DNA of 64,000 bases from Bemisia tabaci (GCF_918797505.1 NC_092796.1:28530098-28594097); one strand, 5' to 3'; positions 21,158 through 33,538 are shown, numbered from the stretch's first letter. The notes: generated from the letters alone by a model not told the origin. Program-made: numbers and translations.

Positions 21158-21287
21158 GTGACGAGGATAGTTTCTCATAAGAAGCTATGGTAAAGAATCG
21201 ATTAGCACGCTATGCTCTGATAATCGATCCTTTCCCGTAGCTGTAAACAGCAGATCGATCGATTTATTGCAAAGTGCGAGGGTCCGA
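21158..21287. mobile_element. Family A-like MITE, strongly diverged
   Basis: GTGACGAGGATAG start, AAGCTATGGTAAAGAATCGA block, GATAATCGATCCTTTCCCG block and AGATCGATCGATTTATTGC. Termini are not preserved. Confidence 0.6.
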
Positions 21288-21363
21288 GTCTTTGTGGCCT
21301 CATTACCTTTTTTGTAACTTGTCGAGTAAAGAATTAACTCCTCCACAGATTCGTAGTCTCGTG

Positions 21364-21593
21364 CACGAAGAAACGTAACTCCATGTCAAGGTTGCCAAAT
21401 TGACTCAAACGTTTCATTTACTTTACGAAGTTGTACCTCAGCAATTTACGTTTAAAAGTTTTCTAATTTTTGCGTGAAACCTGAGGAGAAATCAGTGAAA
21501 TTTTCAGTCAGGAATGCCCAAGATTCTTCTAGTAAACTTGCGATTTGCGATGGGAAATTTGGCAACATTGAAATGAAGTTGCGTTCTTTCGTG
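21364..21593. mobile_element. Family E MITE, copy 1
   Basis: CACGAAGAAACGTAACTCC at the left pairs with AGTTGCGTTCTTTCGTG at the right, with GGTTGCCAAAT and ATTTGGCAACATTG inside. It is separated by about 10 bp from a family C copy. Confidence 0.75.
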
Positions 21594-21603
21594 AGGGATA
21601 CGA

Positions 21604-21845
21604 CGCACTGCGGATCGAGTCAAAAGGATAGAGGTCGGACAAAATTTGGAAACTTTAAAAGCTTATAATTCTGTTCATACAAAACTTTGAGGTTCTAAAA
21701 GTGGTTCCATCGGTTTCCTCGCAAAATTTTCCTCTGAAAGCACCCCTTGAAATTTAAAAAGTGACGAAATAAACGTTAAAATTTGCAGTTTTAGTCAAAA
21801 ATTGCATGTCCGACCTCTTTAATTGACTCGATCCATTGTGCGGCG
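21604..21845. mobile_element. Family C MITE, reverse orientation
   Basis: CGCACTGCGGATCGAGTCAA start, AGAGGTCGGACAAAATTTGG, the TCATACAAAACTTTGAGG block, AGCACCCCTTGAAATTTAAA, and a GACTCGATCCATTGTGCGGC end. About 242 bp. Confidence 0.85.
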
Positions 21846-22077
21846 GTTTGGGCCTTTTTCGGCGGAGGCAAGGTTTAAGTTCGGCAATACTTCTCATACT
21901 GTGCAACTTTGTGCTTGTTTCGCGACTTAACTTAACGAATGTGCTCTCGGAATATTCAGCGCTTGAAAACATTGTGTTGCACAGTTTTCGGATGAAAAAA
22001 TAAAACCTGACTTCAAATTCGGCGATGGTTAATGCGAGCCATTCTGCCAAAAAAGAGACACCTCAACGCGCGGCGAT

Positions 22078-22560
22078 GACGGCGCAGAGATACAACTATT
22101 CGTACTTGATGGATGTCTGTGTTGCGTCTGCGTAATTGAAGGCGCTATGGGGCGAGGCGTGAACGCGTAATGCTCCGCTGTATGTTGTCGCTCAGATTCG
22201 GGGGGAAAGTTAAAAAACGAGGCCCGAATACGTCCTCCCTATCTTTGACTGTGTTCCTCGCATACCCTTGAAGCACCACTGCGAATGAGACAAACGAAAC
22301 CAACACAACACCGAAATAGAGCAAGGAAATTGACGTGCATTAGTGACGGCGCAGTGATACAACTATTCGAGCTTGATGGATGTCCGTGTTGCGTCTGCGT
22401 AATTGAAGGCGCGATGGCGCGAGGCGTGAGCGCGTAATGCTCCGCTGTATGCTGCCAATGAGGTGCCGCTTGGAATTTTCCGGATTCAAGGATTGAATTT
22501 GAAAGAAAAGTTAAAAACTAGGTCCGAATACGTCTTTCCTAGTTTCAGCTGTGTCTTTAA
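22078..22560. repeat. Two tandem units of about 268 bp
   Basis: GATACAACTATTCG, TTGATGGATGTC, GTTGCGTCTGCGTAATTGAA and CGTAATGCTCCGCTGTATG occur in both units (22090s and 22350s), followed by a GTTAAAAA and CCGAATACGTC block in each. The GATACAACTATTCG motif also occurs near 29749 and 30757. Confidence 0.8.
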
Positions 22561-23975
22561 GCCATTATGAATAATATGAATAATGGTCAAGAACTAGAAG
22601 ATTTGAAGAAGAAAAAAAATCATCACGAACAAGGTTTGATATGTGCAAAAATTGAGCGACAATGTGACTCTTTTACGATTATCTTAATGAACATACTCAA
22701 AGGACTTTTTGCTCCTCCGATCGGATCGTAATGAAAAAGCATGATGACGAATTCCGAAAAATCCTCATTTTTTGCCAGAATCGGCCTTCAGAGCCATGTT
22801 TAAACCCGTATAAGACCCAGAAACAGAAAGAGACCAAGCTAACCACATCATGATACAATCCGCAAAATATAGAACCTTTGATGAGAAACAAATCGTTAGG
22901 TTGAGGAAGTTCAGGATGGGCCCAAAATCTGCTCTTATCGATACACCTCCAAATAAAACCCTTAAAACTCGAATATTTCCGAAGAAAAACAGCTCACAAA
23001 TTATTAAGCGACAATGTATATGCCAAAGTTTACAGAAGGATAAAAAATGTAACATAGAACATACATTAAACTCAGTAAACTCGGAAAATTGAGAAGTTTG
23101 GTGAGTAAATAAATAAGGATAGTTATTATGCGCAGTGTGCAATTGCCCTCCAATATTGATCAAAATATCTATGTTCGTTTGCCGAGCCCCTACCGACTGA
23201 TCTGTACACAGGAATAAAGGAAGACTCAAAAAGTACCAATTTCACTTATTTTGAGTCAGGTAATGCGAAAAGGGTGAAACAGAAACTCACGTGTTTACCG
23301 TGCGGAACGCGAGCGTTCAAGGGCCAAAATATTAGGATTGAATCGCCCGGTGGCTCAGTATAATACCTGCTCGAGCCTATCCTCCTTTGAGGGGTTTTTC
23401 TGCGTTTTTTCTGTTCCGTTTTCGACAAAAAATGTTTTATCCTTGGCCAGGAATGCGATGTGATTACATGAAAAGAGGAGACTTGAGGTACAACACGGCT
23501 TAGCCGCTTCGAACGAGCTAAACCGCAGTAGGGGAAAGTAAGGGGGAGGTTTGGCTGAGGGGGAATCTTTGTTATTCGTTATTTTCGTTGGGATACTAGG
23601 GACAGAGCAACAATAGCTTATGGTCGCTTTGTTCGCATCCCTGCCACCAGCCCCTTCTCCTTGCGGGATGCTGGGTCGCTACTTGGTCCCGATCTGGAAC
23701 CATAGACGCCTAATAGGTGGATTAAACGAGGAATATCCGCCTCGTGTTGCGAGTCAAGTATGATTTACCTTTTATTTATTACGTATCTCTTTCAACTTGA
23801 TATCAGGTGTAAGTTTAACTTTACAAATTACTACTTTTAGGCTTGAAACGCTCCTCCCATGATGAATTTGGAGACTTGTTTTCGCTCTTTGTTAGATTAA
23901 GAGAATTTTCTTTTCATGGAAAATAGAATCCTGAATCGTGGATTGTTTCATTTCGGTCTCTTTCATTTCACTTTT
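22561..23975. other. Intergenic, nothing recognised
   Basis: Frames of 60-154 residues occur on the minus strand (22765-23229) but lack recognisable motifs. No repeat family identified. Confidence 0.4.
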
Positions 23976-24182
23976 CTTTCAAATACGTAAAGACCCTTCT
24001 CATTTTTTTTTTTCAAAAAAATTTGATTCTATCTTTAGTCACTTCGTGGTCTGGAGCCGACAGGGATTTGTATATTTAGGATGATATTTCTAAATGGAAA
24101 ATAATGGAAAAAACTAGCACGGTTCGCCTGATTATGTTTTAGATTGACTCATTAATGTCTGGTCCTGCAAAAAGGATAACAT

Positions 24183-24216
<34 letters not shown>

Positions 24217-24490
24217 TTTTTTTTTAAAAACTACTTTATTCATTGAAAGTCGTAAATTGACTGGGATTGCGCGTTCAGGATTTTAATGGTCTAGTTTCTT
24301 TTTTTTTTTAAAAAAAATAATAGAAATTAGATAGATTAGTAAGGAGAAAAATAAGGAAAATATTTCCTTCTAATGAAAATGACCCTTTTCCTGTTACATC
24401 ATCGTGTTAGTATCACCTAAAATTAGTCCTAAAGTTTTCTCTTTGTTTTTTTTGTTTTTTGTTTTTTTTTTAAAATTATAGAAATTAAAT
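23976..24490. repeat. T-rich low-complexity region
   Basis: Several T runs, the longest about 34 bases from 24182, plus shorter ones near 24004, 24299 and 24446. Could be A-rich tails of minus-strand retroelements, but no body is recognisable. Confidence 0.5.
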
Positions 24491-24650
24491 TTACTATCAA
24501 ACATTTAATGATCGTTTCATTAATCTCTTCTAGAGGGAATTCAGCGGCTGTGTGAAGTCGGCATCTTCTTTGTTTAGTTAAGTCCGCCAGCGCAGCGTAT
24601 CAGCCTATTTCCACGACCAATGAGAAACCGGTACACAAATCGTCGTCTCC

Positions 24651-24954
24651 CGAACAAAGGAACGTAACTCCATTCAAAGGTTGCAAAAATTACTGAAAAA
24701 AATTTAATATTTCACAAGAATGTACTGTGCAATTGACCAATTTTTTAAATTTTTGCATGAATTGCAGAAATTACTAAAAAAAAATTAATATTTCACAAGA
24801 ATGTACTGTGCAACTGACCAATCTTTTATTTTTGCATGAAATTAGAAGATAAATCGGTGAAGTTTCAGTTAAAAATGCCCACGAATTTCAAGGTAAATAT
24901 GCAATTTTCGACGGGAAATCCGGCAACATAGAAATGTGGTTACGTTCTTTCGTG
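24651..24954. mobile_element. Family E MITE with internal duplication
   Basis: GAACAAAGGAACGTAACTCC start and GTGGTTACGTTCTTTCGTG end. A segment of about 75-79 bp (AATATTTCACAAGAATGTAC block) is tandemly duplicated at about 24694-24841, making this copy longer than 21364-21593. Confidence 0.75.
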
Positions 24955-25080
24955 AAACGACTAAAAGGCCGCACTCTGTTTATATCTAGTTAAAGCTGGA
25001 CGATCACCATGGCAACGGAGGAAAGAGACGCTGCAGGCGGTCTGTCGCGGTGGATGTTCTTGTTGGCAACGAGGGCTACG

Positions 25081-25323
25081 GCGCACAGTGGATCGAGTCA
25101 ACTAGAGAGGACGGATATTAAATCTTTGACAAAAACTGCGAATTGTTATGTTTATTCCGTCACATTTTAAACTTCAAGGGGGTGTTCCTTGAAGAAAATC
25201 TCACGAGAAAACCGATGAAACCACTTTGCGAAACTCAAAGTTTCGTATAAACGGAGTTATATGCGTTTTAAAGTTTCGCAATTTTGTCCGAGCTCTCCTG
25301 TCGACTAGGTCCACTGTGCGGTG
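25081..25323. mobile_element. Family C MITE
   Basis: GCGCACAGTGGATCGAGTCA start, AAACGGAGTTATATGCG block, and a GGTCCACTGTGCGGTG end. Confidence 0.85.
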
Positions 25324-25610
25324 TAAGCAAAGAGACTCCTGAATGGAAAGCCTCAATGGTGGTGCCGCTACTACTATACTACTATTATGGGAGCTTCCCC
25401 GATGCCACACAAATCCGGCGCCGTCTCAGCGGCTCCCTCCCCGGATACAATAGCGATTATTCCCTCACAAAGGCCCTCCTCGAGTGTGCTTTTCTTGCGC
25501 ATTCTTGATTTTTGTTTAACATCCGTGCGCCCAATCAAATCAAACACACCTCCGATGTCAAATCGACACCGAAAAGCAAGCGTTAACTCCCGAGTCCCAT
25601 ACAGATCCTC

Positions 25611-25672
25611 CGGGCTGATTATTGAAACTGATCGACAAAGCTATGGAAAAAGACGACGGAAGGGCTATGGAG
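25611..25672. mobile_element. Family F MITE fragment
   Basis: CGGGCTGATTATTGAAACTG and CGACAAAGCTATGGAAAAAG match one end of family F only. Confidence 0.6.
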
Positions 25673-25711
25673 GGGTACATCGACTCAGAGAAGTGAGTGT
25701 TGACTCCTATT

Positions 25712-25967
25712 TCGCCGTGCTATGGAAAAACGCAGTGTGAACATTCGAGAGTTGCCAAAAATCCCTTGATAAAACATGTATTTTTGACGACAATTCGTGC
25801 ACATTTTTCTTTGAAATTTTCAGATATTTTAGATTAAAGTGTGTACAAAATAGTCTGAAAATTTTGGAAAAAAATAATCACAATTTTCCCAGTACATTCG
25901 GGTTTTATCGGAGGAAATTTGGCTACGTCTGAAGGCTCATACGGCGTTTTTCCTTAGCACGGCAGTA
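25712..25967. mobile_element. Family D MITE
   Basis: GCCGTGCTATGGAAAAACGC start, ATTCGAGAGTTGCC, the AT-rich interior, then GAAGGCTCATACGGCG and CCTTAGCACGGCAGTA. Confidence 0.85.
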
Positions 25968-26816
25968 TTGTCCCATACAGATCCACGGAGACAAGGATTC
26001 TGAAATTTTAATGAGCATTATTGTTCGAAATTTTAAAGGAATATCCTTTAGAATACACGGAAATAGTCAGTGAAAATTCTACGAAATAATTTTTGTTAGT
26101 TACCTATATTATCCGAAGAAGAAATGAGTTAAGGCGCGAAAGCTGCCACGTCGCAAATCAAGATGCGTGTTTTGCAGATTTCACCATTTATGAAAATTTT
26201 TCGGAGGCTCCGTTTGTTCTTGTGGGTAGCAACTCTCAATACGTGGGATTATGCTACGTCTGATGAATACCGTGCTGAACGGTTCGCCGGGTGCTTTTGA
26301 CGTGCTACCTTCGCAAGGTAAGAATGAAGTCTTCAAAATTGAAAACCTAATCGGTGCTCGACGGATTGAAATGTGTGCGTGAGAAATCGTTTCAGGAGCG
26401 GGTTCATGAGAATCGATACAACCTGCTAACTCGGAGTATATTTTTTTTTCAAGTTTGGCTACAGCGCTGTCTGGAGGTGAAGAATGCGGCTGGAGTTTGA
26501 ATAAAAAAAAGAGGGGAAGAGTGAACGAAAATGTCAACGGCACTGAATGGCATGCACTCTATTCAATGGTATCGTCGACATATGAAGAGGGAAAATTGTT
26601 TAATTTTCCGAATTTTCATCAAGTGCGACGCTAGAGGCACTACTTATACAGATGAATCTCTAAAAGAGTGACGTTTCACACCAGACAGATAACTGTAGTT
26701 CTTATAATAAGCGACCTTGCAGTGGAGCTCCCGCACATTGGCTCAATGTCCGGCTGCGGGTGCATGTTTTGCTCTCCGGTATAAGTTTGTTCAAATAAGG
26801 CACAATTGGAGGAAAA
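25968..26816. other. Intergenic, nothing recognised
   Basis: A 120-residue minus-strand frame (26181-26543) has no recognisable domain. No repeat family seen. Confidence 0.4.
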
Positions 26817-26960
26817 TTGGACTGAATTTTACATTGAGGAACCATAGTAAAATAGTCTGGCTTATAATAAAAACACGTATCTGTACAAGGAAACTAAATA
26901 CATATATGTTGTTTCTAAAATAAGCCGGAAATTACAGTCCCGATTGCAAAATTAGTCTAA
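26817..26960. mobile_element. Family G MITE, copy 2
   Basis: Aligns with 17535-17671: TTGGACTGAATTTTAC start, AAGGAAACTAAATACATATA, GTTGTTTCTAAA, GCAAAATTAGTCTAA end. Confidence 0.65.
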
Positions 26961-27071
26961 TTCACTGATAGTATAGACGAAATAATTTTTTCCATTCCAT
27001 GGCTCACCCAAAAGTTTCTTAGTTAAAGTAGATCGCAATTTTGAATTATACAACATGAAAAAGGAGGACAT

Positions 27072-27312
27072 AAGCAGATCCAGACATTTCGTTCGGGGGA
27101 GGGGGGGGGGGGTGATGGGGGTCCTGGGCGCTCCCCCCGAATATTGTTGAAATTTTAACGCATCGAATATGCAGTTGGAGCCATTTTCGTCATGAATAAT
27201 TACCAAATATGAGCGTCATTCCTTCTCCTTCCCTCTTTCTTTCTCCCCTTCCTTCTCATTTTTTGGCAAAAGAGGGGCGTGTCCCCCCTAAGCCCCCCTT
27301 GATCCGCCTATG
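27072..27312. mobile_element. Degraded hAT-like element
   Basis: GCAGATCCAGAC followed by G-rich sequence and GGGGGTCCTGGGCGCTCCCC resembles one hAT end; AGAGGGGCGTGTCCCCCC and CCCTTGATCCGCC resemble the other. Only about 240 bp and no clear TSD. Confidence 0.4.
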
Positions 27313-27722
27313 AAGGAGAGCGACGAATTATGATGTCACTGGTGATGGTACTGAATCTTTTTGTTATCATTTTTGCGATCCGATTGACCTTGCACTTATT
27401 CATCGTTATGCTTTCCACTCGGATCTCTGATCAATGTGCAATTCAAAGGGTGAGCGTGAATATTTCAGGAGACGGCGTGGCGGGCGGGCGGGCGGTCGCG
27501 CGTGGCAACGGCATGACCTGACCTTCCACCATAGCTGCACGATTCACGCGCGTGAATTAGCTACACTTGTCTCTCGTGTCAATATTTACACTTCTTTCGT
27601 CAAGAACCGTGTCAAGCGTTCATCCTCCATCGCGCGTCATCCAATCGCCAATCCACCTCCCCTCTCGTTAAGCCTTTTTCGCTTATGCCAGAGTCGATGC
27701 AAGAGTTAAAGACTTCAGCTCC
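27313..27722. other. Intergenic, nothing recognised
   Basis: A short GGCGGGCGGGCGG tract lies near 27479. No gene supported. Confidence 0.4.
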
Positions 27723-27723
27723 A

Positions 27724-27980
27724 TACTGCCGTGCTGAGGAAGAACGCCGTATGAACATTCGAGAGTTGCCAAATTTCCGCGGATAAAATGTTCGTTTTAG
27801 AGAAAAATTAAGAATATTTTTTCTTGTAATTTTCAGACACTTTAGATCAAATTATAAACAAAATTATCTAAGAAGTTGGCAGAAAAATATTCAAACATTT
27901 TCTAGAAAATCAGTAATTTGCCAGAAGAAATTTGGCAACGCCTGAAGGCTCATACGGCGTTTTCCCTCAGCACGGCAGTA
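27724..27980. mobile_element. Family D MITE, first of a tandem pair
   Basis: TACTGCCGTGCTGAGGAAGA start and CCTCAGCACGGCAGTA end, with matching CGCCGTATGAACATTCGAG and GAAGGCTCATACGGCG. Confidence 0.85.
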
Positions 27981-28177
27981 TACTGCCAAGAACGTCGTAT
28001 CAGCATTCTTCTGTCGCCAAATTTAAAGTTCCAGATGATTTGGATAACATTGTGAATAAAATTGTGTGTCAAAATTGTCTGAAAATGTTCCGAATTTTCC
28101 CAGTGAATTTGTTTCTAATTGAAGGGAATATGGCAACGTCTGAAAGTTCACACGGGGTTCTTCCTCAGCATGGCAGT
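27981..28177. mobile_element. Family D MITE, second of a tandem pair
   Basis: Starts immediately after the first copy with TACTGCCAAGAACGTCG and ends CCTCAGCATGGCAGTG. The left terminal repeat is shortened, giving about 197 bp. Confidence 0.8.
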
Positions 28178-28479
28178 GACGTTTTGTTGATCCATAATTG
28201 TAATCGGATCTGTGAAAAGGGGCCTCATATTCCGAGAGAAAATTTCTGAAACTGGGAATTGGCGCGACACACGATCGCGGGAAGCTCCTGCAAAACTAGA
28301 GGGATACTTCAAGCGGTGCGCCATTCCCCGATATTAGGTTCCGCTCTTGGCTCTTGACTCGAGAATCGCGCTGAGTTCCGAGATGAACACTGTTTGGAAA
28401 TGCGAAGAGCAGCGCGCGTTCACAATTTTAAAAGGCGCTGTTTTTTAGAACTGGAAATTTGCAACTAAATTCCCCGGTT

Positions 28480-28745
28480 TTTCTTGACTGAGCTTATGAA
28501 AATTCCCTGACTTTTTAAAATTGAAAGATAGTAAAAACTCAAAGATTTCCCGATTTGCTAAAAGATAAACTGAAACTTCAAGACGCGACACGCAAAGATT
28601 TCCCACTTCGGAAGTAGGAATTTAAAAGGAGAATTTTTAAGTTAGTGTGATCTTTTCCCCTGGCTTTTCCGGGTTTTCTCAGATCCATTAATTTTCTTTG
28701 ACTTTTCTGAGGCCTGGCTGACTCATCTCGGCTGCAACCCTTTAA
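28480..28745. repeat. TTCCCTGAC-rich repeat remnant
   Basis: AAATTCCCTGACTTTTTAAA, AAAGATTTCCCG and a GGCTGCAACCCT end recall the interior and terminus of the element at 6077-6375. Strongly diverged. Confidence 0.4.
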
Positions 28746-29331
28746 GTGAGTATGAACAGCTTATGAAAATGACACGTTGGTGTATAAAATTTACCGAGAG
28801 CGCCTCTCGTTGCTGAATGATTTCCTTACATTCTATTCAGTTGCGTAATCAAACTTACCGTATGAGTAACACTGGCCTTCATAAATGTATATTTAGCGAA
28901 TAATTAGCGGAGTCAATGCTTACCTGTAACAAAAAATGAGAAAAACAAATGAGAACATTTGAAACAAATGAACATTGACAATTTGATTAAACTTGTAGAT
29001 ATACGGTGTGAAATGATAAAAACTCGACAGAACAGTCCGATTGTCGTAATCGATCATAATTGGTAAAAGCTAGCCGTAAGTCGCAAAAAGTTTAAAGATG
29101 CTATACTCTTGAGTTTCTGTTCGAACAGAAAATCGTCAGAAAAAAATAAGCGACTTGAAATTTACTTCCCCTGATACCGGTTAGGTCGTGATACAATTTA
29201 GGAATTTTTCAGAGAAGAAGGAGGAGGAAGAATGAATAGGTGAAGAAAGAGGAAAAAAGCAAACACTGCAGTGCAGACAACCGCTGCAAAGTTCCTTAAC
29301 CACGGCGTGCCGCAACCCTGCAGCGTGATTG
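28746..29331. other. Unique AT-rich sequence
   Basis: No frame or repeat family recognised. Confidence 0.4.
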
Positions 29332-29704
29332 TTGAAATTTTGTGTTTGTCGGGGTTTGAAACGATCAGAGGACTAATGCGGCCCTGATCTTTAAGAATCC
29401 GTCTGACACCTAATATAATTTCGGGCCATTTATTGATAATCCTTTTGGGAAATTGTGGTTTCTATATATTTGTGGCTCAGTTATGTTTATTTCTCTTTGA
29501 ATTTTTTGTTTGTTTTATTCAATGTCGATGTCTTATCGCTGCTTTGTCGGTTAGAATGGACGACAAACTAAAGGCACCTCTTGAGGATCCGACAGTATAT
29601 CCTCCATTCCACCCGACGAACCACAACAAAGCAACGATAAGACATAGCCGACCAATCCCGCTTCGCCTTTTAGCCTAACAAACACAAAATTTCAACGTTT
29701 CGGC
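29332..29704. mobile_element. Family H MITE, larger copy
   Basis: GTTGAAATTTTGTGTTTGTC at the left pairs with ACAAACACAAAATTTCAAC at the right; ATGTCTTATCGCTGCTTTGT occurs near 29528, and the complement of its first part near 29636. About 373 bp with a longer left spacer than 13633-13924. Confidence 0.75.
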
Positions 29705-29779
29705 TGTCAGGAGTGGAATGCGCATGCAGCAGAACTAGGATACAACTATTCGAACTCTCAGGTGCGCGTTTTGCCTAAA

Positions 29780-30110
29780 CGGCCGATTGAAGGCGAACCG
29801 AGCGGTGCCGCGCTGCGACGGCGGGCATTTCCATTCATTTCCGAGTGCATCGGCCGCGGCCGCGCGGTGTGAGCCCGCGCGTTTCAATCACGCCGCGAGC
29901 CGCCCGCCCCGCTCGAAGCACGTGTGGCGCGGCGCGGTGTGTACTCTAGCGGTGCCGGCGCCCGGGCCCGCCCGCGGAGGGGAGTCAAACCGGTTTCCCG
30001 GCCACGGTTCTCCGTTTCGGTTTTGCCCAATTAGCTCCTGTGCTCCTCACCGAACTTCGCCGGCCGAGCCCCCCCCCCCCCCACCCCCCCGTTACAGGAC
30101 TCGATCGACT
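29780..30110. other. CpG-rich islet
   Basis: Dense CpG and GC sequence (GGCCGCGGCCGCGCGG) ending in a C tract at about 30067-30090. It could be a promoter or first exon of an unseen gene, or the interior of a GC-rich repeat. A following ATGGCCGAAG start at 30152 opens only 11 codons. Not called as a gene. Confidence 0.45.
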
Positions 30111-31210
30111 CAGCACTTGCTACGCAGCTGCCGCTACCACAATCGCATATCAATGGCCGAAGTGAAAAATCACGTATCTCCATTGTGAGGTTTCAGAATC
30201 TCTTCTCCTATTTAATTTTTTCAAAGAGAGATAAGTCAACAGTAAAGCTTGAAGTTTACACGGACTGTGGGGACGTCCATAAGTTGCGTAAAGCTCTAGG
30301 CGTGGGGGGGGGGGGGTTCAGGAGAGCGTTACGCCGTTTTGTTGTTGTGTATTAAAGAATAGGGACTTGCGTCACGAAAGCGTTGCAGGGGGGGGGGGGG
30401 GGGGGTTGTCGTCAAAAATGCTGCAAAATTGCGTTCTTTCGTTCGATTCGATGTACTCATGATGTTGATAGCCCGTCACTTTCGCGAAAAAATGTCAGAT
30501 ACGAAAAGGGAACTGGATAGTCCGTCAAAAAAATCCACGATTTCCAGGATTAACAGTTTTTCCTTTGAATTCCATGACGCTGATCCAGGTTCCCCCACTG
30601 GTAGAAAATTCCTGGTATTTCAGGTCGTTGGTGGATCATTGGTGGAAGTGTCTAGTTTATAAAAAAGCACTGGCGATGAATACATTTGATCGACGCCTTG
30701 CGCCTTGCGCATGCACAAGACGCTCTTATAGTCTGTTAGATGCAGCGACGGCGCCTGGATACAACTATTCGCGTTCAATGGGTGTCCATGTTGCGTCCAT
30801 TAAATTGAAGGCGCTCCAGCAATTTCACACGGCAGTGCACGCGGCTCTCACTACAGTGATATCCTGGACCGTTAAAGGCAGCCTGTTCAGCTACTATGAT
30901 TTTGAAGTATCCCGATAAAGGTCTGAGAGTTTGTATGGGCCTACATGCAACCAGCTCCAAAAATATACAGGCCATGCATAGCTTAATCAATTTAAATCGT
31001 TTCTACGTTTCAGACACTTTTTGGCTCAAATGATATTCAAACGAATAAAATTTAATAAATACATGAGTATTAGCGCACGGTCCGCGTTAACAAGAGAAGT
31101 ATCCCCATTAAACAACCTCACCGAACGTCCTCGATATTAAAGAATTCGAAACTCATCAACTCGTGTCGCAGGAACTGCTTGATGAGAGACGGTGGAGGCG
31201 GTGGTGTGCG
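30111..31210. other. Intergenic with two long G tracts
   Basis: G runs near 30305-30316 and 30389-30406. The GATACAACTATTCG motif recurs near 30757 with GGGTGTCCATGTTGCGTC, a fragment of the repeat seen at 22078-22560. Confidence 0.45.
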
Positions 31211-31464
31211 CTGGCTGGCTGAGGAAGAACGCCGCATGAGCCTTCAGCCATCGCCATATTTCCGTCAATAAAAACCGAATTTTCTGGGAAAATTGTGGAA
31301 CAATTTTTTCCTCGATTTTTTCAAACAATTGTGTACGAAAGTAATCTATAATTCTCAAAATTTCAAGGGAAAATGCGCGAAATTATCTTCAAAAATACAT
31401 GATTTATCCGGGAAAATTTGGCAACTCTTGAATGTTCATACAGCGTTCTTCTTTAGCACGGCAG
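31211..31464. mobile_element. Family D MITE
   Basis: GGCTGAGGAAGAACGCCGC near the left end and ATGTTCATACAGCGTTC with CTTTAGCACGGCAG at the right. A 17-base G run follows shortly after. Confidence 0.8.
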
Positions 31465-31929
31465 AAGGGCGAATGGGGGGGGGGGGGGGGGGCTTTCGTA
31501 ATCTTGCCGAAACTGTTTAATTAGGGAGCCAGGAGGCGCGTCGAGGACCGGGGCCCATTTCCCTGGTTCGACCTTCAAAAGATGGCTGTTTCTCGAGAGC
31601 AATTTGGCAAATGGGTCTCCAAGTCCAGTGACCCCCTTCCCCCTCCCCTCTTCTTTCATTCGAAATATATACCTCGCCTTCTCCTCAGTCCGCATTCTGG
31701 ATTCTTTCTTGCTCTCGTTTTCCGCGCCTTCGTCTGACCTCTGTGGAATGTTTGCCCATTGTTTCTTCTAATCATTATTGCTTCACGGTGCGTGAAAAGA
31801 CGCGATATTTTGACGGATTCATTAGTTTTCTTCACCACCGTGCTGACTTCGAAAGTATCGGACGATTTTTATTTTACATTAGGATATAGCTTGAAATTGT
31901 ATTCACTAACAACTAATTTACTGAGTAGT

Positions 31930-32070
31930 ATACTGCTGTACTGAGGAAGAACACCATACGAACATTCGAGAGTTGCCTGAATTTCTTTCGATAAAATGTT
32001 AAATGGTATGCTGAGTTCATTGCCGAAGTTTGAGGAAAATTTCACAAAATTGGGAATTTCCACGAAAAAA
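31930..32070. mobile_element. Family D MITE fragment
   Basis: TACTGCTGTACTGAGGAAGA and ACGAACATTCGAGAGTTGCC match the left end. The right end is lost. Confidence 0.65.
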
Positions 32071-32353
32071 TGTCATTGCTTCAGCAGAGAGTGCCTAACG
32101 AGATGCGCTTGCAGCATTTTTCATGGTTTTTTCTGAGATGGGATTGTATAAAAATGGATTTTAAATTGAGAAAATCTACCGCGTTGTGACGTCATCAAGA
32201 CAATCCCCCTCATGGAGTCACAAACGGGAATGAGGATGCACAAATTCAAAGTTTTTCGTGATCTTTGATTGGCTCATTCTCAAATTCCTTTCTCCGTTCC
32301 TTCTCTCATTCCGTTTGTTCCTTTCCGAACCCGCAATTCCCCGGTCCATTCTA

Positions 32354-33060
32354 GTTTATAATCTTTGCAATTGGTGAAAATGTAATATTTATTTCTGTCT
32401 GTGCCACTGTGGAGGTCTAAAATACGGGAACCGATCAGAAATGGATTCACATTGTCTTGACTCTCAGTATAAGGGGACTCAAGCTAAAAACGCAAACAAG
32501 GCAGGATACGGACGATACAGAGGAGGCAAGAGAAAGGGTAAGGCGGAAAAAGTCGAAGTTAGTGGAGGAGGGGGAGGGGGGAGGGGGCGATCCGTGGGTC
32601 GTGGGCCGGGGAAAGGGGGAAGTGCGTGGCGTCGCGGAAGTGGAATAGATCGGAGGAAACGGCGAGGTGCGCGAGGGCGCAGGGCGAGAGACATCTGCGC
32701 GGATGACGGTCAAACGGGGGAATAGGGGCGATTAGACGTCGCCGCGGCTCCCGCGCACCACGCGGGAACGTCGCTCGGCGTCGCGACGCCGCCGCCGCCG
32801 GCCGCGCAGGGACCATTCTGTGTCGCATCACACTCGTGTATCGTCGTCTTCCACCGCCGCAGTCATGCCGTTATCCCGCGTCCTTCTTCCGGGAACGTTG
32901 CTTCATGCCGACCATCACGGTGGCAATCAACTCGGAATCCGATCACGGTGTCAACGATTGTCGACACCGAAAGTCAAAACTGCCGCTGTCGATGCACTGT
33001 TAAACTTGAGTCCCTTTATACTGAGAGTCCAGACAATGTGAATCCATTCTGTCGTGATAG
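32354..33060. mobile_element. Family P element with GC-rich centre
   Basis: AAATGGATTCACATTGTCTT and CTCTCAGTATAAGGGGACTC near 32440-32480 are repeated inverted at 33005-33052, bounding about 0.7 kb. The centre (32550-32810) is CpG- and GA-rich and gives many overlapping chance frames. No transposase frame. Confidence 0.6.
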
Positions 33061-33383
33061 CGAAGAGAGCCATAAGTGCAAAATATTCAAAATCGAGTTT
33101 TCTTCCAATTTCGTCTAAACTCTTTTAGATGAAATTACTGAGACAGCTAAAACAGCAAAATTCATCCTAATTTTTTAACCGAAAAACGGAAACTTTTAAG
33201 TTTATAGAGTTTCAACTTTTGTCCGACCTCGTAACTTGTAAATATTCAAGTGACCAAATTCGCTGTTGATGCATGAAAAACAAGCAAGGCAAACTTCAAA
33301 CACATCGTCTTGCGTTACAAAATACACATTTCCAAACCTCGAACTTTCTCATTAGAATAGACCAGGGGTGGGGGCTATTTCGA

Positions 33384-33538
33384 GGCGGATCCAACAATTT
33401 GGCAACGCCGGACTCCCTCCATTTAAACCCATGTTAAATAATCAATTCTTGTCGGAACACCTGGCCCCTCCAGGAATCGATACATTTCCATAGAGTTAAA
33501 TGGATAAAAACGATGTTGCCAATTCGCTGGATCCCCCA
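33384..33538. mobile_element. Family B MITE, copy 2
   Basis: GGCGGATCCAACAATTTGGC start, CCCTCCATTTAAACCCATG and the AATTCGCTGGATCCCCC end. Close match to 20384-20537. Confidence 0.85.
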
